Assembly: GCF_000585215.1 (NCBI RefSeq)
Contig: NZ_AONC01000003.1
Coordinates: 58,815-122,814 of the forward strand
Reading direction: 5' to 3'
Origin: Imhoffiella purpurea
Lineage (GTDB): Bacteria > Pseudomonadota > Gammaproteobacteria > Chromatiales > Chromatiaceae
Length of the DNA stretch: 64,000 bases
A model generated the notes under the pieces. It saw only the letters and a list, made by a program, of their open reading frames with translations, made no database searches and had not been told where the DNA came from. Made by a program: the position numbers and the translations under genes. This document shows, in pieces, positions 7,914 through 17,991 of the stretch. Numbering within the stretch: the first letter of the stretch is position 1; every line of letters starts with the position of its first letter.

Positions 7914-8460
7914 AATACCGAGTGACCCCTAATACTACCGCCTGAGACGGCTCGGCCAAATTCGGGAGCAGAAAGGTGGTCAGGTTGGTGCGCCGAGCCG
8001 TCGGAATCTGACTGTCGGCATAGGCGACATAGAGCCGAACGCCGGCGTCCTTGACCTGCTCGGCAGCGTCGAGCAAGAGCGTATCGCGTGAGACGACCAC
8101 CACGCGCATCCGGGTTCGCAGGTGCTCGGCGAGATCCGCCCCCAAAGCGAGGATGAGCGCGATATCGGCGGCATTGGGGCGACAGGGCACGGACAGATTC
8201 TCGATCGCCAGACCGGGAATCAGTTCCCGCAACGCCTTGATCCAGGAATCGTTCTTGTTTCCCTTATCGTTCCCGGCCAGGGTCACGCGATGGATCGAGC
8301 CACCGACGTCATGCTGGAGGACGTCGATCAGGGCCGCGGCACTCTGGGCCGACTGATTGTCGGCGTCGATGTAGAGGGCGAAGGCCGGACGCTCGAGGCG
8401 CATCGGCTCGATCTCCGCCAATGTCGGCTGTGGAAAATCCTGCGTCTGGATATCATCCAT
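7912..8460 (-). CDS. NYN-domain protein, 3' end altered by the RAYT element
   Basis: A 182-residue protein with an NYN (PIN-like nuclease) fold. FALYIDADNQSAQ (about residues 27-39) carries the first acidic residues, later NAADIALILALGADL and VVVVSRDTLLLDAA supply others. NYN proteins are metal-dependent RNases or RNA-binding proteins, and no substrate can be inferred. The ATG at 8460 follows GGGAGA by 5 bases. The last codons (VVLGVTRY) are encoded by the tandem TGACCCCTAATAC repeat and the stop falls at the RAYT end, so the natural C-terminus may have been lost or replaced. Confidence 0.75.
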   Translation of the reverse strand: MDDIQTQDFPQPTLAEIEPMRLERPAFALYIDADNQSAQSAAALIDVLQHDVGGSIHRVTLAGNDKGNKNDSWIKALRELIPGLAIENLSVPCRPNAADIALILALGADLAEHLRTRMRVVVVSRDTLLLDAAEQVKDAGVRLYVAYADSQIPTARRTNLTTFLLPNLAEPSQAVVLGVTRY

Positions 8461-8661
8461 GCGGTCTCTCCCGGTGATGATGCTCATGCCCAGGATGCCC
8501 ACCCGGTCGGCCAGATGGCAAGATCCGAGACATCGGCCGACGGCCCTTCCTGCCCCAGCCATCGGAAACAGGATGTCACATGAGAACGGCGCACCGATCG
8601 CGTGCATCGGCGCGGTAAGGACTGCGGGATAATCGGCAGCGGGGAACGCCCCCAACGACCG

Positions 8662-9894
8662 ATGGACCAACCTTCGAACCGCGCCGACACTCAACTGGAT
8701 CCCGATGCCGTGACACGCCCCAGCCGCAAGACACTGCTATTCACATTGGCCCTCGTCGGCGCCCTGGGCTGGCTGGCATGGGCCGTCCAGCAGCAGCTGC
8801 GGGAGACCGCCGGCTCGCAGGGCCGCGATGGCGACCAGCGTCCGATCCCGGTCGAGGTCGCCCCCATCGTCCATGGTCCCATCGAGAAGCGGCGCACCTT
8901 CACCGGCACCCTGGAGGCCCAGGCCGAGTTCGTGGTGGCCCCCAAGGTCAGCGGCCGGATCGAGGACATCGGCCTGGATCTGGCCGACGCGGTCAAGCGC
9001 GGCCAGGTGGTGGCCATGCTGGACGATGCCGAATACGTTCAGGACGTGGCGCGCGCCGAGGCGGACCTGGCGGTCACCCGGGCCAGCCATCTGGAGGCGG
9101 AGAGCCTGCTGAAGATCGCCGAGCGCGAGCTGGAGCGGGTCGAGAAGCTCCAGACGCGCGGCCTCAGCTCGGACTCCCAGCTGGACACCTCGCGCGCCGA
9201 GCAGCTGGCCAAGCGGGCCCTGGTCTCGGTCACCGAGGCGCGGGTGGCGAGCGCCCAAGCGGACCTGGAGGCGGCGCGCATCCGGCTCGGCTACACCCAG
9301 GTCACGGCCGACTGGCGCGGCGGCAGCGAGAGGCGCATGGTCGCCGAACGCTATGTCGACGAGGGCGAGACGGTGACCGCCAACACGGCCCTGCTACGCA
9401 TCGTCGAGCTCGATCCCATCACCGCCGTCTTCTCCGTCACCGAGCGCGACTATGCCGAGCTTCGCACCGGCATGGCGGCGCTCATCTCGACCGACGCCTT
9501 CCCGGGCGAGTCCTTCGAGGGACGGATCCAGCGCATCGCCCCCGTGTTCCGCGAGTCCACCCGCCAGGCTCGGGTCGAGATCGGGGTCGAGAACCCGGAC
9601 CGCCGCCTCAAGCCGGGCATGTTCGCCCGGGCGACGCTCATCCTCGACCGGCACGAGGACGCCACCATCGTCCCCGAACAGGCGCTCACCAAGCGCGACG
9701 CGGGAGAAGGGATCTTCGTCATCGCATCCGAGTCGAGCCAGGCGCTGTGGCGGCCCGTCCGCTCGGGAATCCAGGAGGAGGACCGGCTCGAGGTGATCGG
9801 CGACGGCCTGGAGGGCCGGGTCGTGACCCTGGGACAGCAGCAGCTGCGCGACGGCGCCAGGGTGCGCGTCGTCGAACCGGAGACGGCGCCATGA
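8662..9894 (+). CDS. RND efflux periplasmic adaptor (membrane fusion) subunit
   Basis: A 410-residue adaptor that links an inner-membrane RND pump to an outer-membrane channel. A membrane-anchoring helix (about residues 23-43) is followed by a barrel-sandwich hybrid domain ([25 protein letters not shown]), an alpha-hairpin coiled coil (about residues 130-200), a beta-barrel and a membrane-proximal domain ending near [10 protein letters not shown]. The ATG at 8662 is chosen because it gives a normal MFP N-terminus; the frame is open upstream to 8602. Its last codons overlap the pump gene by the ATGA sequence at 9891-9894, so the two are translationally coupled. Confidence 0.92.
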   Translation: MDQPSNRADTQLDPDAVTRPSRKTLLFTLALVGALGWLAWAVQQQLRETAGSQGRDGDQRPIPVEVAPIVHGPIEKRRTFTGTLEAQAEFVVAPKVSGRIEDIGLDLADAVKRGQVVAMLDDAEYVQDVARAEADLAVTRASHLEAESLLKIAERELERVEKLQTRGLSSDSQLDTSRAEQLAKRALVSVTEARVASAQADLEAARIRLGYTQVTADWRGGSERRMVAERYVDEGETVTANTALLRIVELDPITAVFSVTERDYAELRTGMAALISTDAFPGESFEGRIQRIAPVFRESTRQARVEIGVENPDRRLKPGMFARATLILDRHEDATIVPEQALTKRDAGEGIFVIASESSQALWRPVRSGIQEEDRLEVIGDGLEGRVVTLGQQQLRDGARVRVVEPETAP

Positions 9895-12800
9895 ACCTGG
9901 CCAGCGCCAGCGTCCGCCGGCCCGTCTTCACCGTCATGGTGACCCTCATGGTGATGGTGCTCGGGGGGCTCTCGCTCAGCCGGCTCCAGGTCGACCTGCT
10001 CCCCAGCATCGAGCTGCCCACCCTCACCGTCCGCACCGAATACGAGGGCGCCGACCCCATCGTCATCGAACGCCTGGTCACCCAGATCGTCGAGGAGATC
10101 GTCGCCACCGTCCCCGGCATCGTGGAGATGACCTCCAGCTCCTACGAGGGCAACAGCAGCGTGCGCGTCAGCTTCGCCTGGGGCACCAGCATCGACAACC
10201 TGGCGGTCGACGTGCAGGCGACGCTCGAGGACGAGATCAGCGAGCTGCCGGACGACATCGTGGGGCCGCGCATCAGCAAGTTCGACGTGGACTCCTTCCC
10301 CGTGGTGCTGCTCGGCATCTCCAGCCATCTGGATCCGGTCGAGCTGACCCAGCTGGTCGAGAACCAGATCCGCTACCGCTTCGCCCGCATCCCCGGCGTG
10401 GCCCAGGTCGACCCCTGGGGCGGATTCACCCGCGAGGTGCGGGTCGAGCTGGATCCGGGCAAGATCAACGCCCTGGGACTCGCGCTCAACGACATCCTCG
10501 ACGCCATCGAGGACGCCAACCTCGACCTGCCGGCCGGCAAGCTCGAACGCGGACGCTACGAGGTCACCCTGCGCGCCCCGGCCGAATTCACCAACCTCGA
10601 CGAGATCCGCGAAACCGTGATCGGCCGCCGCGAGGGCACCCTGGTGACCCTGGGCCAGGTCGCCAAGGTGACCGACACCTACGAGAAGCTGACCCGCCTG
10701 ATCCGGGTCAACGGCGAGCGCGGTCTGCGCCTGGCCATCCGCAAGCAGGCCGAGTCGAACACGGTCGAGGTCGCGCGCGCGGTGCTCGAACAGGTCGAGG
10801 CGATCAACCGCGACTTCCCCCAGCTGCACATCGTCCCCGTCATCGACCAGGGCAACTTCATCCAGCGCTCCATCACCAACGTCGCCAACTCGGTGCTCTA
10901 CGGCGGCGCGCTGGCGGTCCTGGTGCTGCTCTTCTTCCTGCGCAACCTGCGCAGCACCTTCGTCATCTCGCTGGCGATCCCCATCTCGGTGCTGGCCACC
11001 TTCGCCCTGCTCTATTTCGGCGGATTCACCCTCAACCTCATGACCCTGGGCGGGCTGGCGCTGGGTGTCGGCATGATGGTCGACAGCTCGGTCGTGGTGC
11101 TGGAGAACGTCTATCGGCGCCACCAGAGCGGCGGCGAACCGCCGCCCGCCGCCGCCGTCTCCGGCACCCAGGAGGTCGCCTCGGCGGTCGTCGCCGGGAC
11201 CATCACCACCCTCACCATCTTCCTGCCGCTGATCTTCGTGCGCGGCGTGCCGGGTGTGCTCTTCCAGGAGCTGGCCTACGTCATCATGTTCTCCCTGGTG
11301 TGCTCGCTGCTGGTCGCGCTCGGTCTGGTGCCCATGCTCGCCTCGCGTCTGCTCGACGAGCGGCCCCCGGGCTCGGACAAGGGCTGGACCTGTCGCCTCG
11401 CCGACCGCACCGGACGCTGGCTGACCGCCCTGGAGGACGCCTACGGCACCCTGCTGCGGCAGGCCCTGCGCCATCCCTGGCTGACCATCACGGCGGCAGC
11501 CGCCACCTTCGCCGTCAGCCTGACGCTGGCCCCCTTCATCGGCACCGAGTTCCTGCCGCCTAGCGACGAGGGCGAGGTACGGGTCACGGGCGAGATGGAG
11601 GTCGGCACCCGTCTGGACCTCATCGACCGCCAGACCCGCCAGATGGAGGAGATCGTCTATGCCGCCGTGCCCGAGGCGACCTCGTCGGTCGTCTCCGTGG
11701 TCACCTCGGGCACCCGGGGCAGCGCCAAGGCCAACGGCGAGATCCGGCTCTCGCTCACCCCGGCGGCAGAACGCTCGCGCTCCAACCAGGCTATCGCCGA
11801 GGATCTGCGCCAGCGGCTCGAGGGACGCATCCCGGGCATGAAGATCCGCACCCGCGCGCCCCAGGGGCAGTTCCTGCTCGAACGTCTGCTGGCCGGCACC
11901 GAGGGCGTCACGGTGGAGGTGCGCGGATTCGACCTGGATACCCTGGGACTGCTGGCCGGTCAGGTGGCGGACGCCATCGGCGACGTCGCCGGCGTGACCG
12001 ACGTGGAGGTCAGCCGCGAGGCCGGCATCCCCCAGCTGCAGATCCATATGCTGCGCGACAAGATCGCCGACCTGGGGCTCACGGTGCGCGACGTCACCGA
12101 GGTGGTCGAGACCGCCGTGGCCGGCTCCAAGGCCGGCGAGCTGCGCACCGAGGGCGATTCGTACCGCATCCTGGTCCAGCTCGAGAACGCCGAGAAGCGC
12201 TCGATCGACGAGATCCTGGACCTGACCCTGCGCACCCCGGACGGCGAGCAGGTGGCCCTGCGCAACCTGGTCACCACCGAGAACGGACGCGGCCCGGTCA
12301 TCGTCGAGCGCAAGGACCAGCAGCGCGTGGTGAGCGTCACCGCCAACGTCTCCGGGCGCGACCTGGGATCGGTCGCCGCCGACGTGCGCGAGCGTCTCGG
12401 CGACATCCCGCGCCCGGTCGGCTACGACCTCACCATCGCCGGCAACTACGAGGAACAGCAGAAGGCCTTCGACGAGCTGCTGGTCTCGCTGCTGCTCGCC
12501 CTGGTGCTGGTCTACATGGTGCTGGCCTCACAGTACGAATCCCTGCTCGACCCGCTGGTAGTCATGCTCTCGGTCCCGGTCGCCTCGGTCGGCGTGGTCC
12601 TCACCCTGCTGCTCACCGACACCACGCTCAACCTGCAGTCGGCGATCGGCTGCATCATGCTCTGCGGCATCGCGGTCAACAACGCCATCCTGCTGGTCGA
12701 CCAGACCGGACGTCTGCGCGCGGAGGGGCTCCAGGTGCGCGAGGCATTGGCCGAGGCCGGCCGACGCCGGCTGCGCCCCATCCTCATGACCACCTCCACC

Positions 12801-12980
12801 ACCCTGCTCGCCCTGCTGCCGCTCGCGCTCGGCATCGGCGAGGGCGCCGACGCCCAGGCCCCCCTCGCCCGCGCCGTGCTCGGCGGGCTGGCGGCCTCGA
12901 CGCTCATCACGCTGGTGTTGATACCGGCGGTTTATTCGCTGTTTCATCGGGATTCAGGGCAGTCGAAAACACCGAACTGA
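9891..12980 (+). CDS. RND multidrug efflux transporter (HAE1/AcrB-type)
   Basis: A 1029-residue inner-membrane proton-driven pump with the usual two repeats of a periplasmic loop and membrane helices. The N-terminus [20 protein letters not shown] and the TM4 segment [20 protein letters not shown] fit the family. The motif has one acidic residue, VDSS, rather than the VDD pair of AcrB. No TolC-like gene is adjacent, so the outer-membrane channel is encoded elsewhere. The substrate cannot be read from the sequence. No regulator gene is linked. Confidence 0.92.
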   Translation: MNLASASVRRPVFTVMVTLMVMVLGGLSLSRLQVDLLPSIELPTLTVRTEYEGADPIVIERLVTQIVEEIVATVPGIVEMTSSSYEGNSSVRVSFAWGTSIDNLAVDVQATLEDEISELPDDIVGPRISKFDVDSFPVVLLGISSHLDPVELTQLVENQIRYRFARIPGVAQVDPWGGFTREVRVELDPGKINALGLALNDILDAIEDANLDLPAGKLERGRYEVTLRAPAEFTNLDEIRETVIGRREGTLVTLGQVAKVTDTYEKLTRLIRVNGERGLRLAIRKQAESNTVEVARAVLEQVEAINRDFPQLHIVPVIDQGNFIQRSITNVANSVLYGGALAVLVLLFFLRNLRSTFVISLAIPISVLATFALLYFGGFTLNLMTLGGLALGVGMMVDSSVVVLENVYRRHQSGGEPPPAAAVSGTQEVASAVVAGTITTLTIFLPLIFVRGVPGVLFQELAYVIMFSLVCSLLVALGLVPMLASRLLDERPPGSDKGWTCRLADRTGRWLTALEDAYGTLLRQALRHPWLTITAAAATFAVSLTLAPFIGTEFLPPSDEGEVRVTGEMEVGTRLDLIDRQTRQMEEIVYAAVPEATSSVVSVVTSGTRGSAKANGEIRLSLTPAAERSRSNQAIAEDLRQRLEGRIPGMKIRTRAPQGQFLLERLLAGTEGVTVEVRGFDLDTLGLLAGQVADAIGDVAGVTDVEVSREAGIPQLQIHMLRDKIADLGLTVRDVTEVVETAVAGSKAGELRTEGDSYRILVQLENAEKRSIDEILDLTLRTPDGEQVALRNLVTTENGRGPVIVERKDQQRVVSVTANVSGRDLGSVAADVRERLGDIPRPVGYDLTIAGNYEEQQKAFDELLVSLLLALVLVYMVLASQYESLLDPLVVMLSVPVASVGVVLTLLLTDTTLNLQSAIGCIMLCGIAVNNAILLVDQTGRLRAEGLQVREALAEAGRRRLRPILMTTSTTLLALLPLALGIGEGADAQAPLARAVLGGLAASTLITLVLIPAVYSLFHRDSGQSKTPN

Positions 12981-13162
12981 TGCCTATATCGGCGGGCTTC
13001 GCGCCGTTGCCCTTTGCGCTCGATGTGCTCTGGGATAGGTGACACGAACTGTCGTTGACCCGATATCGACAAGCTGACAAGTCAATCCGCGCGAACTCAG
13101 TGGTCAATTGTCCGGACGATTCGTGGACAATCATCTTCAGGCTCCATCGACCGGGTGACACC

Positions 13163-15190
13163 ATGAAACGACACGCCAACATCCGCAGATTTCGAGGACT
13201 TTGGATGCTTTCTGCCATCGGGCTCTATCTGTTCCTGGGATCGGCCAGGGGCGCGGAGCTGAACGGGCAGCTGATGCTCGCGACGACGGATCGTCCGGAT
13301 CTGATCCAAGACGTCGCCATCACGCTCTATGAGGCCACCGAGTTCGCCCCAGTCGCCCTTGCGACGACGAGAACCGGAAGCGACGGCCTTTTCAGCCTCG
13401 AGACTGGCCGGGCGACATCGGATAGCATCCTCTTCCTCTCCGCCACCGTCAGCGATCAGGTTCGGCTGGTCAGCATTCTCGGCGAGACGCTTCCTCACTT
13501 TGCGACCATCAACGAGGTGACCAGCGTCGCCGCCTCCTACGCGATGGCACAGTTTCTTCGCTCGGGCCAAATCGCCGGAGACGCCTTCCGACTGCGCATT
13601 GCGGCGATGATGGGTACGAATATCGCCAATCCGGTCACCGGAGAGATCTCGGCGGTGCTGAGCGCGCCGCCGAACGCGGATCAGACCAATTCGCTCCGAC
13701 TCACGCGCTCGCTGGCCAATCTGCTCAATCTCTGTGCCGTGTCGCCGTCTTACGCCAAGGCGCTCCTGCCACTGCTCACCGACGAGCGGGGCCAGGTGCC
13801 GGCGGACACGGCGATCGGGTTGGCCAATCTCGCTCGAAACCCGGCCGTGGACCCCGAACTCATCTATCTCTTGTCCTCTCTCCGTCAGGGCTATGTGCCA
13901 GCACTGAGCCAAGCACCAGACCAATGGTCCGTCACGGTCAAGCTGAACGACACGGGCCGAGCCGATATCCCGTTCGGAGGCGCGGCCAACGTCGACTGGG
14001 ATTCCTATGGCTACGCCTGGGTCGCCAATAACGTCACACAGGGAACGCCGAACTCCACCAAGTACAACGTCGTCCTGAGGCCGGACGGCAAACCGGCGGA
14101 TGGCACCGGAGGCGAGCCCGTCTCTCCCTTCGACTCGGGCGGACTGCTCGGTGTGGGCTGGGGCGTGTCGGTCGACCAGAAAGATCGGGTCTGGTACGGC
14201 AATTTCGGCTGGGGCAGTCCCAAGGACCTCTATTATCCGAGTCAGACCCCCGGCAGTCCCAGCGGGGCCGGAACCGGAAGCGTCTCCACGTTCGACGCCG
14301 CCGACGGCTCACCGCTCTCCGAGGTCGGTTACTTCGGCCCCTACCGCGTTCAGGCCATCGAACCCGATGACTGGGGGAACATCTGGATGGCAAGCTTGGG
14401 CGACACCGATGTCGACGGCGGCAGCGGGGTTTGGGTGTTTCGCGACGGCAATCCCGACGACAGCGTCTCAGCCGTCGTGGACTGGGAGGACGCGCCGTTC
14501 GGGGTCGCCCCGATCCCTGGTCAGGCGGCCGCATGGGTCACCTTCTCCGGCGGACTCGCGGGCGAGCACCAGAGCAGCATCGCCAAGTACGCGCTCACCG
14601 ACACGGGCGAACTCAAGCAGAGCTTCATCGCGCCGGTCGGCGACACCCTCAAGGTGGTGGCCACGGATTTTGCGGGTAACGCCTGGTTCGCCTCGCAGGG
14701 CACCGATTCGGTATTCGCCTACAGCCCGGACGGAGAACAGCTCGGAGAGTTCGGCGGCGGCGGAATCGATGGTCCCTGGGGCGTTACGGTAGACGGCGAG
14801 GGCAACGTCTGGGTCGCCAACTTCGGCGACCTCGCGATCGGCAACGTCTTCGACCGGGGACGCCTGTCGAAGCTGTGCGGGGCCAATCCGGCCGCCTGCC
14901 CGCCTGGGCTGAAACTCGGCGACCCGATCTCGCCCGAGACGGGTTACACCCTGCCCTCCGAGGGGGCTCCGGTCCTGCTCTCCAATGGCGATCCACTTTA
15001 CGGCCCCGGTGCGCCACCGAGCTTCGCCCCCATGATGCGGCAGACGAGCGTACAGATCGATGCCGCCGGCAACGTCTGGACCATCAACAATTGGAAGCCC
15101 CGCTTCGATGTCGACATCCTGTCGAACCCCGGCGGCGACGGGATCGTCATCTTCGTCGGACTCGCCACGCCCCCGCCGCGATCACACTGA
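13163..15190 (+). CDS. Secreted beta-propeller (NHL/streptogramin-lyase-like) protein
   Basis: A 675-residue protein with a signal peptide (about residues 1-31, ending GSARGAE). A domain of about 270 residues without a clear match (ELNGQLMLATTDRPDLIQDV onward) may be a carboxypeptidase-regulatory-like fold followed by a helical part. The C-terminal 400 residues contain repeated blades with W(V/M/F)A(N/S) signatures, such as NIWMASLGD, NAWFASQGTD, NVWVANFGD and NVWTINNW, as in NHL and virginiamycin-B-lyase-like propellers. It is probably periplasmic or extracellular. No enzymatic role can be assigned. The start is the ATG at 13163, which gives the signal peptide directly. Confidence 0.75.
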   Translation: MKRHANIRRFRGLWMLSAIGLYLFLGSARGAELNGQLMLATTDRPDLIQDVAITLYEATEFAPVALATTRTGSDGLFSLETGRATSDSILFLSATVSDQVRLVSILGETLPHFATINEVTSVAASYAMAQFLRSGQIAGDAFRLRIAAMMGTNIANPVTGEISAVLSAPPNADQTNSLRLTRSLANLLNLCAVSPSYAKALLPLLTDERGQVPADTAIGLANLARNPAVDPELIYLLSSLRQGYVPALSQAPDQWSVTVKLNDTGRADIPFGGAANVDWDSYGYAWVANNVTQGTPNSTKYNVVLRPDGKPADGTGGEPVSPFDSGGLLGVGWGVSVDQKDRVWYGNFGWGSPKDLYYPSQTPGSPSGAGTGSVSTFDAADGSPLSEVGYFGPYRVQAIEPDDWGNIWMASLGDTDVDGGSGVWVFRDGNPDDSVSAVVDWEDAPFGVAPIPGQAAAWVTFSGGLAGEHQSSIAKYALTDTGELKQSFIAPVGDTLKVVATDFAGNAWFASQGTDSVFAYSPDGEQLGEFGGGGIDGPWGVTVDGEGNVWVANFGDLAIGNVFDRGRLSKLCGANPAACPPGLKLGDPISPETGYTLPSEGAPVLLSNGDPLYGPGAPPSFAPMMRQTSVQIDAAGNVWTINNWKPRFDVDILSNPGGDGIVIFVGLATPPPRSH

Positions 15191-15353
15191 GAAACGTCTC
15201 GGGTCAGACCGCGCGATGCAACCGCAGATCGACATGGATGTCATCGAAGGGGCACAGCATCCCGCTACGTTCTGAGAGGGCGAGCCATGGCCAACGCCTA
15301 GCTCGGAACGGGCAAAAGACACGACACCTGTCCTCCACTGAGGACCCGCTGTT

Positions 15354-15890
15354 TTAGCGACCGCCCTTGACCGGCGCCTCGCAATCTGGGCGCTCCAATT
15401 CGGACAACAATGCCGAGAGATGCTCATCCAGCGCCGTCACCGACGTTGGTTCGCTCAAAGCCAGAATGGCGCGTTCGGTCTCGACGTGAGCCTCGACCGC
15501 ACGATCGATCAGATCCAACCCCGCTGGCGTCAATTTCACCAGCATGCTGCGCGCGTCCTGGCTGTTGGGCACACGCAGCACCCACCCATTGGCCTCCAGT
15601 CGTTGCAACCGGTGGGTCATGGTCCCTGAGGTAATCATCAGGGTCGAGAACAATGCCTTGGGCGACAGGCAATAAGGTGCACCCGACCGCCGAAGCGTTG
15701 CCAAGACATCGAACTCCCCCGCGCTCATCCCGAAGGTAGAAAAGGTCTCTCCCAGCCGGCGCTGAAGCAGCGCCGAACAGCGCATGATGCGCCCAATCGG
15801 ACCCATCGGGCTGGTATCGAGATCAGGTCGCTCTCGCCTCCACTGCGCAAGGATCGCGTCCACTGCGTCGGGCTGTCGCCTATCGGTCAT
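15354..15890 (-). CDS. MarR-family transcriptional regulator
   Basis: A 178-residue winged-helix regulator. The recognition region is LSPKALFSTLMITSGTMTHRLQRLEANGWV and the wing is RVPNSQDARSMLVKLTPAGLDLI. MarR proteins bind palindromes as dimers and usually repress a divergent gene until a ligand binds. Here the divergent gene is an EamA transporter, and the 77-base gap between the starts holds two near-identical palindromes, which are the expected operators. The regulator should therefore control both itself and the exporter. Confidence 0.92.
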   Translation of the reverse strand: MTDRRQPDAVDAILAQWRRERPDLDTSPMGPIGRIMRCSALLQRRLGETFSTFGMSAGEFDVLATLRRSGAPYCLSPKALFSTLMITSGTMTHRLQRLEANGWVLRVPNSQDARSMLVKLTPAGLDLIDRAVEAHVETERAILALSEPTSVTALDEHLSALLSELERPDCEAPVKGGR

Positions 15891-15904
15891 TGCAGTCCCC
15901 CATA

Positions 15905-15922
15905 TATCTTGACTTCAAGATA
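15905..15922. promoter_or_regulatory. MarR operator candidate 1
   Basis: TATCTTGACTTCAAGATA is a perfect inverted repeat except for its two central bases. It lies 14 bases upstream of the marR start codon. Its centre is exactly 40 bp from that of the second copy, about four helical turns. Confidence 0.8.
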
Positions 15923-15944
15923 ATTTACCGGCAGGCTACTATTT

Positions 15945-15962
15945 TATCTTGAGCTAAAGATA
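15945..15962. promoter_or_regulatory. MarR operator candidate 2
   Basis: TATCTTGAGCTAAAGATA shares both half-site cores with operator 1 (TATCTT / AAGATA) with a single mismatch in symmetry. It ends 5 bases before the transporter start at 15968, so binding would block transcription or initiation of that gene. Confidence 0.8.
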
Positions 15963-15967
15963 ATTAG

Positions 15968-16855
15968 ATGCCTAAATCACTCACGCCCTCGATCTGGGGC
16001 GACATCTTGCTGACCGCCTTGGCCCCAACCATCTGGGGGTCGACCTATATCGTCACCACCGAACTGCTGCCGCCAGACCGACCGTTCACCGCAGCCTTGA
16101 TTCGGGTACTGCCCGCCGGTCTGCTGCTGGTCTTGCTCATGAAGCGCTTGCCCGCGCCTGGAGACCGGCTCCGACTGCTGGTGTTGGCCGCCTTGAATAT
16201 CGGTGTTTTTCAGGCGCTCCTGTTCGTTGCGGCCTATCGGCTGCCAGGCGGTTTGGCTGCCGTGGCGGGTGCGACTCAGCCCTTATTGGTCATGGCGCTG
16301 GCCTGGAGCCTGGACCGACACACACCAGCCCGATTGACCCTATGGGCCAGCATCCTGGGGGTCTTAGGGATGGCTGTGCTGTTGCTCTCGCCCAATAGCG
16401 TTTGGGAACCCGTGGGAATCATTGCCGCGCTGGCGGGCGCGGCCTGCATGGCGGCGGGCACCTTTCTCACCCGACGCTGGAAACCGGACCTGCCGGTGCT
16501 CGCACTGACTGGGTGGCAACTGCTGCTCGGTGGTCTGATGCTAGCCCCGGTGGCCTGGATTGCGGACGCTCCCCTGCCGGTGCTGTCCCTGACGCAGATG
16601 GCCGGTTATACCTATCTGTGCCTCGCGGGCGCGTTGTTGGCCTACGCGCTTTGGTTTCGCGGTATCGCACGCTTGCCTTCGGTGGCGGTGTCTTCGCTGA
16701 GTCTGCTGAGTCCGTTGACAGCAGTGGTACTCGGGTGGGTGCTGTTGGGGCAGGCGATGACCGGCACCTCTCTGGTGGGTTTGTTTATGGTGCTCTCTAG
16801 TGTGCTGACCGTGCAGTGGTCCATGTCACAGCCGCAACGCATGCGGATGCCATGA
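15968..16855 (+). CDS. EamA-family transporter controlled by MarR
   Basis: A 295-residue inner-membrane protein with ten predicted membrane helices in two EamA repeats (PTIWGSTYIVTTELLPPDRP starts the first). It resembles the YedA/PecM group of drug and metabolite exporters. Compared with its neighbours it has more A/T-ending codons, and together with the MarR gene it looks like a compact imported two-gene cassette. The start at 15968 lies only 5 bases from operator 2, so its leader is very short and no strong ribosome site is visible. The substrate is unknown. Confidence 0.88.
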   Translation: MPKSLTPSIWGDILLTALAPTIWGSTYIVTTELLPPDRPFTAALIRVLPAGLLLVLLMKRLPAPGDRLRLLVLAALNIGVFQALLFVAAYRLPGGLAAVAGATQPLLVMALAWSLDRHTPARLTLWASILGVLGMAVLLLSPNSVWEPVGIIAALAGAACMAAGTFLTRRWKPDLPVLALTGWQLLLGGLMLAPVAWIADAPLPVLSLTQMAGYTYLCLAGALLAYALWFRGIARLPSVAVSSLSLLSPLTAVVLGWVLLGQAMTGTSLVGLFMVLSSVLTVQWSMSQPQRMRMP

Positions 16856-16989
16856 CGGGAAAAGCGGAGAGGAACCATTTGCCCCCGTGCCTCGGATGGC
16901 GGCGACGAAATCCGGTCACTGATTCTCCACGACGACCCTAATTCTACTTTGCCAGATTCATTCCAGAGCCGCCGCAGCCTCTCCCCCAC

Positions 16990-17961
16990 TCACATTGCGA
17001 CACCCAATCCCCAAGACGCAAACACCATCCCCACGCCAATCGCAAGCGGATAGCAGATCAACATCAGCATCAGCGCACGCCTGAGATCGGCCCCATCCAG
17101 ATCGAACGGCCAGTCGAGATCGCCGATATAGTCGTTGGTGAGCAGCTGGCCGTTGCGCCATAGCGGCCCCAGCAATCGCACCCGCAGCGCGCCGGCGCAG
17201 GCGGCCTCGCTCCAGCCGGAGTTGGGGCTCGGCAGCCGGTCGCGGTAGTGGAAGGGGGCCTCGAGCGCGAGCAGCGGATGCTGTCGGAGTATCGCTGCGG
17301 CGGCGGCGATCAGCGGCACCGAGAGACGCGCCGGCAGCCAGTGCACCAGGTCGTCGCTGCGCGCGCCGGCCCAGCCGAAACGGGCGTAGCGTGCGTTCTT
17401 GTAGCCGATCATGGAGTCCAGGGTCGAGACGGACTTGACCAGGATGAGCCCCGGCAATCCGAACAGACAGAGCGCCCAGAGCGGGGTCAGGACGCCGTCG
17501 GTCAGGTTCTCGGACAGGCTCTCGATGGTGGCGCGCACCATGCCGGGGCGATCGAGCCGTGCGGTGTCGCGTCCTACCAGCATCTTCAGGTGTTCGCGCA
17601 CCGCGGCCGGGTCGTCGAGATCGCGCAGCACGCGCCAGCCCTGCTCGACCAGCCCGCGCAGACAGAGGAAGCTGTAGGCGAGATAGAGATCCCATACGAA
17701 GGCCAGCCCCGGATGCAGCGTCTCCAGTGCGCTGCGCACGCCCAGCCAGACCGCGAAGGCGGCGCCGACCACCAGCAGCCAGTGCAGCACGCCGCCCCAG
17801 CGTCCATCGAATCCCATGGCGAATAGCGGACGCTCGAAGAGGCTGCTGGCATCGCCGATCAGCCGCACCGGGTGCAGACGATAGACCGGATCGCCGAAGG
17901 CGGCATCGAGCAGACAGGCCCCGATGATGAGTGCGAGATGTTCGGTCACGGCCGTCGGCAA
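16990..17961 (-). CDS. cbiB: Adenosylcobinamide-phosphate synthase
   Basis: A 323-residue integral membrane protein of the CbiB/CobD family, which attaches aminopropanol (or its phosphate) to adenosylcobyric acid. The N-terminal motif CLLDAAFGDPVYRLHPVRLIG and the central SENLTDGVLTPLWALCLFGLPG and SVSTLDSMIGYKNARYARFGW are characteristic. It is on the same strand as cobM, 30 bases downstream of its stop codon, and the two probably form an operon. Called cobD in the Pseudomonas naming and cbiB in the Salmonella naming. Confidence 0.95.
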   Translation of the reverse strand: MPTAVTEHLALIIGACLLDAAFGDPVYRLHPVRLIGDASSLFERPLFAMGFDGRWGGVLHWLLVVGAAFAVWLGVRSALETLHPGLAFVWDLYLAYSFLCLRGLVEQGWRVLRDLDDPAAVREHLKMLVGRDTARLDRPGMVRATIESLSENLTDGVLTPLWALCLFGLPGLILVKSVSTLDSMIGYKNARYARFGWAGARSDDLVHWLPARLSVPLIAAAAAILRQHPLLALEAPFHYRDRLPSPNSGWSEAACAGALRVRLLGPLWRNGQLLTNDYIGDLDWPFDLDGADLRRALMLMLICYPLAIGVGMVFASWGLGVAM

Positions 17962-17991
17962 CCCTTATACGACAGGGATTGCATGGGCATC

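Noticed and set aside
8778..9890. A long in-frame N-terminal extension of the RND pump frame across the adaptor gene.
   Set aside because: The pump starts at the ATG at 9891 overlapping the adaptor stop; the upstream part is a Gly/Arg/Pro-rich shadow of the adaptor.
9450..12047. An 865-codon open frame antisense to the RND transporter gene.
   Set aside because: High G+C third positions keep the opposite frame open. The translation is His/Asp/Gly-rich low-complexity sequence, while the sense strand encodes a full RND pump.
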